Origin: Macrotis lagotis
Taxonomy: Eukaryota; Chordata; Mammalia; Peramelemorphia; Peramelidae
Direction: 5' to 3'
Assembly (NCBI RefSeq): GCF_037893015.1
Contig: NC_133661.1
Location: 183,640,674-183,704,673 of the forward strand
Length of the DNA: 64,000 nt
Each line of letters starts with the position of its first letter. The stretch's first letter is position 1. This document shows, in pieces, positions 56,276 through 64,000 of the stretch. The notes beneath the pieces are model-generated. The model was not told where the DNA came from, searched no databases, and saw only the letters and a list, made by a program, of their open reading frames with translations. Position numbers and translations under genes: made by a program.

Positions 56276-57316
56276 GTCTGGTCTATCTCTTTGCACATTC
56301 TAAACAGTCACATTCATAGAGCTCTCAGCTCAAGATGTGACAGACTATGGCAACAGTGCCTCCCTCAGGCCATGGATTCTGGGGCAATGAGGAAATGATT
56401 CTTATACAGAATTGATGAACAATTTGGACAAAGAGATCATCATATTTCTGTTCATCCTCCCATTGAGCAAATGTTTTATAAGTGCTTTCTATGTGCAAAC
56501 TACTCTTCTGAACTGAAAGATACAGTTCATGTGTCTATTGAGAATGTGACGAGATGCACAGAAATGATTGGGGTAGAGGATAGAATATGATGAGGCAAAG
56601 AAAAGACATAAAATTGTTACAAAATAAATTGGGGAATGAAAATGATACTAACTTGGTTGAGGAGAGTCATGGTGGGTATCACAGAAGAGTTGGACCTTCA
56701 AATTTGAAAACTGAAGATGTATGGAAATTGAAGTGGGGCTTCTGCATGCATGGGGGTTGCCATGAGCAGAGCAATTGAAATGGGAATCTGTGGGTTGAGA
56801 ATGGGAGGGAAGATATAGTGAGGTCCAATTTATCTAGACCATGAATCCATACATGGAGGTAAAATGAAAAATAGGTCAGTAGGTTTAGGAGGATCTTGCA
56901 TTCCAGGATCAATAGTTTAACATTTATTCACATGGCAGAAACCACTGAAGGTTTCCAAGAAGAGCTGTGGATCATCCTGGTGGTGCCTTCCCAAGAGAGT
57001 GACATTGAAGATAAATTACAGAAATGATCGATTAGAGGCAGGACAGCTACTTATATTTAGATGAGAAGAGATAAAAGATTAAGTGAATGAAGTAGGGCTT
57101 GCAAATAATGGTATGTGTTGGACAAGGGACAGGGAAGAATGAGGAGTGACTCTTCCTATCACTGAATATTTGTTCTGCATGTAGTGCCAGACCCACAAGG
57201 CAGAATGAGAGGACAGCCCTCTGTCCTCTAGATATTTCAGGTCTATTATGAGGAAATCAGTTTGACTTTAATTAGAAATGAGACCTGCTAACATCCAGTC
57301 ACAAAGAAGTTCTTTT

Positions 57317-57560
57317 GGACAGCTAGTGAAACGAGTGCTGGGCCAGAGACATGAAGATTTGAGTTCAAATCTTGCCTCAGATATTTAGGAGTTGTCTGAC
57401 CCTTAAGGCACTTAATGTCTCATTTTCTCAGGTACCTCATCTGTAGAAATGAGATTATAATATCATTGACTTCCTAAGATTGTTGTGAGCATCAAATTGG
57501 ATAAAAATTGGTAAATTCATAGCAACGTTAAGTCCATAGGAAGTACTCAAGAAATCTTGT
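57317..57560 (+). repeat. MIR/MAR1-like SINE
   Basis: Cassette counterpart of 8502-8765 ('gagttcaaatcttgcctcaga', 'gtctgacccttaaggcac'). Confidence 0.7.
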
Positions 57561-59461
57561 TTGTTTATGTTTCAAGAAAAGGATTCTATGTATGTTAGGT
57601 TCCTGTTATAAATGCATATCCTCAGGGTCTAATAAATGCTTATTCTCCACAGTGGGAGAAGTGCTGTGGAAATCTTCATCATGAAAATATAAGTTAAATT
57701 TATGAGCTAATTGAAATCATTTCTGGAAAGAAATTCAATTTGCTGTTGGTTCTCAGCTCTGTCAGTTGGGTCCTGGGACCATACAGGCCAAGGTGATTGT
57801 CAATATAATTTGAAAATGTCTTCTTTAGTTGTATAATCCATACCTAGAGACAAAATCAGGATGTTGATTCTGGAGGGAGACTAAGAACAACAGTAGCTTT
57901 ACCAACCAGAATCTCTCTTGGAAAAAGAAAAGGCAAAGGATTCTTGTCTAACATCAAATGGGAAGGAATGATGTTAAATGACTCTGGGGGTAATAATAAA
58001 TTGAATATCTAAGAACAGTGTTAGCTAAGAAAGTTCAAAGCCTAGTTCTAATCATATTTTCACTGAAGTGTTGAGGTTTCTATTTTTAGAAGCAATTTTT
58101 TTTGTGTAACTTTAGCTTTTATTATTTGAATGAATTTAAATTTTTCTTTAGGTACTTTTTTACTTGATTTTTGGTCCTTTAATTTCATTGGTTTGAGGAG
58201 CATGGAGAAAGTCAATGAAGATTGGAAAATATCCATCTTTTTTTATCTTAGAAAGTTTTGGGGGGATGTGAAAGGTTAAGAGAGCTGCTAATGTTCATAT
58301 AGATTATATTTGCCAGAGGAATGAAGACTTGTATCCAAACCTTCCTGTGAGAATAGCTTAAATAAGAAAAAACTGAAATGCTTACTATATGAATCACTGA
58401 CCGTCTCTTAGTTTCAGTTTCCCCATATGTAAAATGAGAAAAATAATGGCTTCTTAGAACATAGTGGAGAGAAGCCAGAAAGGTGCCTGAGTACTTTCCA
58501 TTTTTTCTTACAAACAACATTAAATCAAGCCTCTAAATGTATTCTGGAGTGACTGAATGCAAAAAAGATAAAGTGAAACAATTTTACAGCTCAACATATC
58601 TTAGAAGTTATCAAGAAAGTTATGTCTCACTTGGTACAAGGATAGTACAGTCCAGTACAGATGGGGTATGGACAAACCAGCAAGATGTTCTTTGCTCAGT
58701 ACAGATCAGAAAATGAGATCCTTTAGTCCAAGCTCAGCAGGTAGTGATACAGGAGGCCAGCTGTGGGAGTTCCAATCCCAACACAGAAGGCAAAATGTGA
58801 GCTTCAGTACCTCAATCCTGAGGTGCAACTTGACCAGGTAACCCTGGCACAGTGAGCAAACTGCTAGCTCCAGAGGTCCTAGAAAGTCAGTGAGCATGAT
58901 CAATGTTCCCAACAAAAAAGCTTAGGACAATGACTGCTCTGCCCTGGGAACAGAACTCATCTTTAAAACATTTGATAAAAAGTCCAAAAGAACTCAAATC
59001 AAAGAAAGCTAGTATAGCAACAGGCAAGATCAAAATTTGAACTCAGAAGAAAATGGAAAAATGCCTGCATGTGAAGTCTCAAGAGAATAAAATTGGTCTC
59101 AAACTCAAAAAGTTTTCTGTGCGAGCCTGGAAAGAATTTTTAAAAATCAAGTAAGAGGTAAAAGAAAAATTAGGCAAAGAAATGAGAGTTATGCAGGAGA
59201 ATTATGAATAAAGTCAACAGTTTTGAAAAGAAAGCACAAAACTTGACTCAAGAAAATAAATAATAGAATTGACCAAACAGGAAAAAAAAGTTCACTGAAG
59301 TAAACAACTCCTTTAAAAATAGAATTGCCCAAATAGAAAAGGAGAAATAAAAGTTACCTGAAGAAAATAATTTCTTAAAAATTAGAATTGAGCAAGTGCA
59401 AGCTAATGACTCTATGAGACACCAAAAATCAATCAAATGAAATCAAAATAATAAAATGCAA

Positions 59462-59630
59462 ATTGGGAGCAGCTAAATGGTGCAGTGGATAGAGCAACAA
59501 CTTTGGAGTCAGGCAGACCTGAGCTCAAACCTGACCTCAGACACTTAAAAATTGCCTAGCTGTGTGACCTTGGGCAAGTCACTAACCCTATTGCCTTAAT
59601 TAAATAAAGTTAAAAAATAAAAAAAAAAGA
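59462..59630 (+). mobile_element. WSINE1/MAR1-type SINE inside the older L1
   Basis: 'gggagcagctaaatggtgcag', 'ggagtcaggcagacctgag', 'gtgaccttgggcaagtcac' and an A-rich tail. The flanks AAATGCAA (59454-59461 and 59631-59638) match. Confidence 0.88.
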
Positions 59631-62600
59631 AAATGCAAGCTCTCTAACTGGAGAAACAGAAATAGGTTTAACAGAGATAATTTAAGTATATTGGACTACT
59701 TGAAAGTCATGATGAAATGAAAAAGCCTGGACATTATCTTGCAAGAAATTATCAAAGAAAATTTTCCTGATAGCCTAGAAACAGATGGTAAAATAGTAAT
59801 TGAAAGAATCCACTGATCACCTGCAAATGTCCCAGAATTTTTGTAGCCAAAATGAGCTCAAGGAGAAAATTCTGTAGGTAATCAGAAAGAAACAAATTCA
59901 CGTCAGGATTATACAGGCCTTAACAGCTTCAACATTAAAAGATTAGGAGGCCTGGAATATGACATTGAAGAAATCAAAAGAACTTGGATTAAAAACAAGA
60001 ATCAACTATCCAGAAAAATTTATCATAATGTTTTAGGGGGAAAAGATAGACATCCAATGAAATAGGGGACTTTCAAACATTCCTGATCATAAGACCAGAG
60101 TTGAACAGAAAATTAGATATTCAAATACAAAAGTTGAGATGCATAAAAAGGTAAATAGGAAAGAAAAAAAGAACATATTAACATATTATTCAACAAATTG
60201 AATTTTTTACATCCTTACAAATCATTATTTAACTCTTGAGAAATCCATCTCTTTTAGGGTGATTAAAAGAAGTATTCTTAGAGGGTGTGAATATAAGCTG
60301 ATTTTGATGTGATGATAGAAAAAATTAATGCATAAAAAAGGATTGTATTGGGAGAAGAGGGAAGGGGGAGGTAGAATATAGTAAAATTATATCACATGAA
60401 GAAGTAGAAAAAGCCTATTACAGTAAAGGGAAAGAAGGGAAGGGGTTGAACATTGCTTGAAGCTTGCTTTCATAGGGTTTGGTTTAAAGAGGGAATAACA
60501 TATACTCTCAGTTAGCTTTAGAAGTTTGTCTTGCCCTAGAGAGAAGTAGAAGAGAAAAAGGAAAATAAAATAGGTGGTGCTAATAGAAGGGAAGGCAGAT
60601 TGAGGGAGGTGGTGGTCAAAAAAAAAATTTAGTGATGAGGGGTAAGGTTAAAGGAGAGAGAAAAGTATCATTGGGGAAAAGCAGAATGGAAGGAAATACA
60701 GAGTTAGTTAACTGTGAATGAGAATAGAATGAACTCATTCATAAGACAGAAGTGGATAGCAGAGTGGTTTAAAAGTAAAATACATCTAAAGCAAAGAGAA
60801 ACATACTGAGTTAAAGTAAAAGACTGAAACAGAATATTTTATGCTTCAGTTGAAATAAAAAAAAAAACAGTACTAGCAACCTTGATCTCAGACAAAGCAA
60901 AAGAAAAAATAGATTTCATTAAAAGGGATAAGGAAGGAAAATACAACTTCTTTAAAGGTACCATACATAATGAAGTAATATCAATACTAAACATATCCAC
61001 TAAGAGAATTCTTAGAGGCTGAAAAGACTTAAAGGATAAAATAGACTACAAAACTATTGAGATCCCTACCTCCATCTTTCAGAATTAGGTAAATCTAATC
61101 ACAAAATAAACAAGAAAGAAATGAAGGAGGTGAACAGAAATTTAGAAAAGTTAGATAAGATAAAGCTCTTGAGAAAACTGAATGATAGAAAGAAATTTAC
61201 CTTTTTATCAGTCCTTGGAACCTACATAAAAAAAATTGATCATGTATTAGGAACAAAATCCTCCCAATCAAATGCAGAAAGACAGAACTATTAAATGCAT
61301 TTTTTTCTCAGAAGATGATGCAATAAAAATTACATTATATTATCACTACCTATTTTACATGGAATTATAGAAGATAGAAACTAAATAGCCCAATCCTAAA
61401 GAATGAGGCCGAACAACAAATAATGAAAGCAATAGTTTACATCAGAGAGAATGACAATAATGAGCCAATTTACCAAAACTTATAGGATGCCTTAAAAGCA
61501 GTTTTTAGGGGGGACTTACATCTTTAAATGCTTACATGACTAAAAGAAAGAGCAGTTCGATAAATTGGCCATACAATTATACAAACTAGTAAAAAAATAC
61601 TCAATTAAATAAATACCAAGTTAGAAATTTTGAAAATCAAAGGAGAGATTCAAAAAATGAAAGTACAAGGAAAAGGCTATAGAATTTATAAGCAAAAAAT
61701 AAGCATTGGTTTTTCTGAAAAAAATTCAATAAAATAAATAATCCTTTGGTTAATTTGATTAAAAATGGAAGAAATTGAAATGAACAGTATAAGAAATGCA
61801 AAGGTGAATTCACACCAACAAAGAGAAAAATAAAACAATAAATCAGACAATCAACTATATGCCAATAAAACTGACACTTTATTTTAAATGGATGAATATT
61901 TACAAAAATATAAATTGCCCAGATTAACAGAAAAGGAAGCAAAATTCTTGAATAACTCCATTTGAGAAGCGGAATTTGAACAAGCCAGCAATGAACTCTC
62001 CCCTCACAATCTCCAGGGTCAGGTGGATTTATAAGTAAATTCTGCCAAAAAATTGAAGAGCCATTCCAATACTATATAAACCATTTGGAAAAATAGGTCA
62101 ATAAAAAATTCTGTCACATTTTATGTGACACAATTATGGTTCTGATACTGAAATCAGGAAGAACCAAAACAGAGAAAGAAAATTACAGTCCAATTTCCCT
62201 AAAGAATATTGTTGCAAAATTTTAAAATAAAATACAAGCAAAGAGAATATAACAATTTATCACAAGGATAATACACTATACCATAAAGAAAAAAATACAG
62301 CACTCATTTCCATAAAAACACTAGAAAGCATGAGAATAAATGGAGTTTCCTATAAAATGATAAGTAGTATCTAAAATAATCAGCAGACATTTTATGTTAT
62401 GGGGATTAGTTAGAAGCATTCCAAACAAACTCAGGGGTGATGCAAAGATGCCCATTATGCCCACTATTATTAAATGTTATATTAGAAATGTTAGCAATAA
62501 CAATAAGATAAGAAAAAGAAATGGAAGGAATTAGAATAAACTATGAGAAAACAAAACCCATTCTTGCAAATGATATGATGGACTATTTAGAGAATCTTAG

Positions 62601-62665
62601 ACAATCATCTAAAAACTATTTGAAACAATTAACAACCTTAATAATTTTGCAAGATATAAATCAAG

Positions 62666-62742
62666 AATCATAGAATATATATATATATATATTAGAATAT
62701 AGAATATATATAGAATATATATAATATATATATATATATATT
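62666..62742. repeat. (AT)n / AGAATAT-rich microsatellite
   Basis: AT runs interspersed with AGAATATAT motifs inside the L1 ORF2 remnant. Confidence 0.92.
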
Positions 62743-62935
62743 ACCAACAAATCGCATCAGTAAGAGAAAAAAAAACTTCCATTTAAACTAAGTGTAGACA
62801 ATATAGAAATGTGAAATATTTGGAAATCTACTTGCCAAGACAAACTCACAGAATTCCAAAATACTGTTCATACAAATAAAGTTAGCTCTAAATAACCAGA
62901 AAAATATACATAACCAATGGATAGGCCTCATTTCC

Positions 62936-64000
62936 TCTTTTACTGATATTTTATTTTTCCAAATATATGTTATGAAAGTTTTTCAACATTCATCCATGTG
63001 CACATGTATATTTTTAAGTTACATAATTACCTTCCACTCTCCCTTCCCACTCCCCTCCACTTAGCAGGGAACAGTTTGGTGAATATTGTACATATATATT
63101 TGCGTTAAACATGTTTACAGATTAGTCATTTTTGGCATGAGGAATTAGGATTAAGGGAAAGAAATACATAAGAGAAATTTTTTAAAAAACTGAATATAGT
63201 GTTCATCAAATTCTGAAGGGTTTTTTTGGTTTTGTTTTTCTTCCACTGGATGGGGATAGCATTGTCCATAGTCTATCTAATAGGGTCTCTGAACTATTGA
63301 GAGCAGCTGCATCCATCAAAGTTGATTAGCTGATGATGCTGTTGTTAATATGTAGAGTGTTCTCTTGGTTTTGCTCCCTTCACTCAGTATCAGATTCTGC
63401 AATTCATTCCATTCTTCTCAAGAGTCCGACCATTTATAGTTTCTTATAGAACAATAGTATTTCATAACATTTATATACCATAACTTGTTCAATCATTCCT
63501 CAATTGATGAGCATCCATCCCTTCATTTCCAATTCTTTGCCACCATAGACAGAGCTGCTTTAATTATTTTGGAACATGTGGGACTTTTCCCATTATTTTA
63601 TGGTTTCTTCTGGATATTGGACTAGTATTGGAATTACTTGGTCAAAAGGTATGATCAGTTTTATTTCTCTTTGGGCATAGTCCTATATTGCTCTCCAGAA
63701 TGGTTGGATCAGTTCACAACTCCACCACCAATGCATTAAAGCCCCAATCCTCCCACAACCTTTCCACCATTGATCATTTTTTTTGTCATCTTAGCCAATT
63801 TGATAGGTGTAAGGAGATACCTCAAAGTTGTTTTAATTTGCATTTCTCAAATCAATGATGATTTGGAGAATTTTTCATATGATTATCTATAGCTTTAATT
63901 TCTTCATTAGAAAACTATTTATTCATATACTTTGACCTTCTAAATTTGATGGAATTAGCTATATATTTTTAAAATAAGATCTTTATCAGAACCCCAGCTT
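62936..64000 (-). mobile_element. L1 3' end, antisense, continuing beyond the window
   Basis: It starts with the T-rich complement of the A-tail, then the 3' UTR ('ccttccactctcccttccc', 'gatgatgctgttgttaatat') and the complement of the ORF2 end ('tattgctctccagaatgg' at 63690). Near 63840 come 'ggagatacctcaaagttg' and 'tgcatttctcaaatcaatg', complements of ORF2 C-terminal coding. It is the best-preserved copy of this 3' end in the window. Confidence 0.88.

Larger units (their letters stand above)
56124..58462. other. Promoter region and cassette spacer
   Basis: No gene seen. It aligns with 14242-16080, and MIR-like SINEs are at 57317-57560 and about 58330-58460. The cassette is broken off by an L1 at about 58463. 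The ORFs at 56587, 56679 and 58248 lack recognisable features. Confidence 0.6.
58463..62935 (+). mobile_element. Older L1, sense, decayed, cut at its 3' side
   Basis: A 5' UTR-like region (58463 to about 59000) is followed by an ORF1 remnant with repeated RIAQIEKE/RIEQV-like heptads (59250-59400) and 'ctggacattatcttgcaagaaatt' RNA-binding coding (59700-60000). ORF2 remnants run from about 60840 (VLISDKA-like) through 'gtgaacagaaatttagaaaag', VLIPKSGR-like (62145), QRCPLCPLL-like (62440) and 'gcaaatgatatgatgg' at the YADD position (62566). Stops are frequent. It is more diverged than the L1 at 48548. A SINE is inserted at 59462, and at 62935 the element is cut by an antisense L1 3' end. Confidence 0.82.

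Noticed and set aside
1-64000. J, D or C segments of a T-cell receptor in the window
   Set aside because: No 12-bp-spacer signal followed by an FGxG motif and no constant-domain exons were recognised. They are expected to the left of the window.
1-64000. Endogenous retrovirus or LTR element
   Set aside because: No paired LTRs, primer-binding site or gag/pol frames of retroviral type were seen. The reverse-transcriptase motifs fit LINEs.

Overview
The window is vertebrate, almost certainly marsupial, genomic DNA. It is AT-rich and full of L1-type LINEs and tRNA/MIR-like SINEs. The young SINEs have the marsupial 'GCAGCTAGGTGGC' head and the 'CTAGCTGTGTGACCTTGGGCAAGTCACTTAACCCC' type tail (WSINE1/MAR1 style), with 3' ends that suggest an Australasian marsupial. 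The species cannot be fixed from sequence alone. The only host genes are T-cell receptor V segments, all on the minus strand. They look like TRAV: a 52-bp leader exon, an intron of about 185-245 bp, a 285-bp V exon, then a 23-bp-spacer recombination signal. J and C segments would lie to the left of position 1 if the locus is not rearranged.

Ten V units are visible. One is cut by the left edge. They belong to two subgroups that alternate strictly along the window. Subgroup 2 (leader of the MEKPLRTLL type, intron about 240 bp) sits at <1-259, 11379-11960, 17750-18327, 35425-35962 and 45048-45622. Subgroup 1 (leader of the METGHR type, intron about 186 bp) sits at 2350-2869, 13720-14241, 28765-29292, 40444-40975 and 55601-56123. 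The array therefore grew by tandem duplication of a two-gene cassette. Matching blocks in the spacers show six cassettes, not five. Between 18327 and 28765 there are two scars, near 20930-20950 and 26456-26463, where a subgroup-1 and a subgroup-2 V were deleted. Five V segments look functional (11379, 13720, 17750, 28765, 55601) and five are pseudogenes. Each unit keeps a CCAAT box (CCAATCA on the plus strand) about 135-160 bp upstream of the leader ATG, mutated in two pseudogenes.

Most differences in cassette length come from retrotransposons. In the first cassette a decayed antisense L1 (3345-4162 and 7021-7800) holds a sense L1 3' fragment and a full-length processed copy of URI1 (5011-7020, minus strand) flanked by a 10-bp target-site duplication. 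In the fourth cassette a 3.2-kb antisense element (31878-35095) has an L1-type 5' UTR and ORF1 but no ORF2 (half-L1/HAL1 type), plus three SINE-like modules. In the sixth, a 6.5-kb L1 (48548-55016) lies between nearly perfect 17-bp duplications. A second, older L1 (58463-62935) is followed by an antisense L1 3' end that runs off the window. An L1 3' end, two WSINE-type SINEs and a non-L1 reverse-transcriptase fragment lie at 22985-25800. No RNA genes, CRISPR arrays or endogenous retroviruses were recognised.
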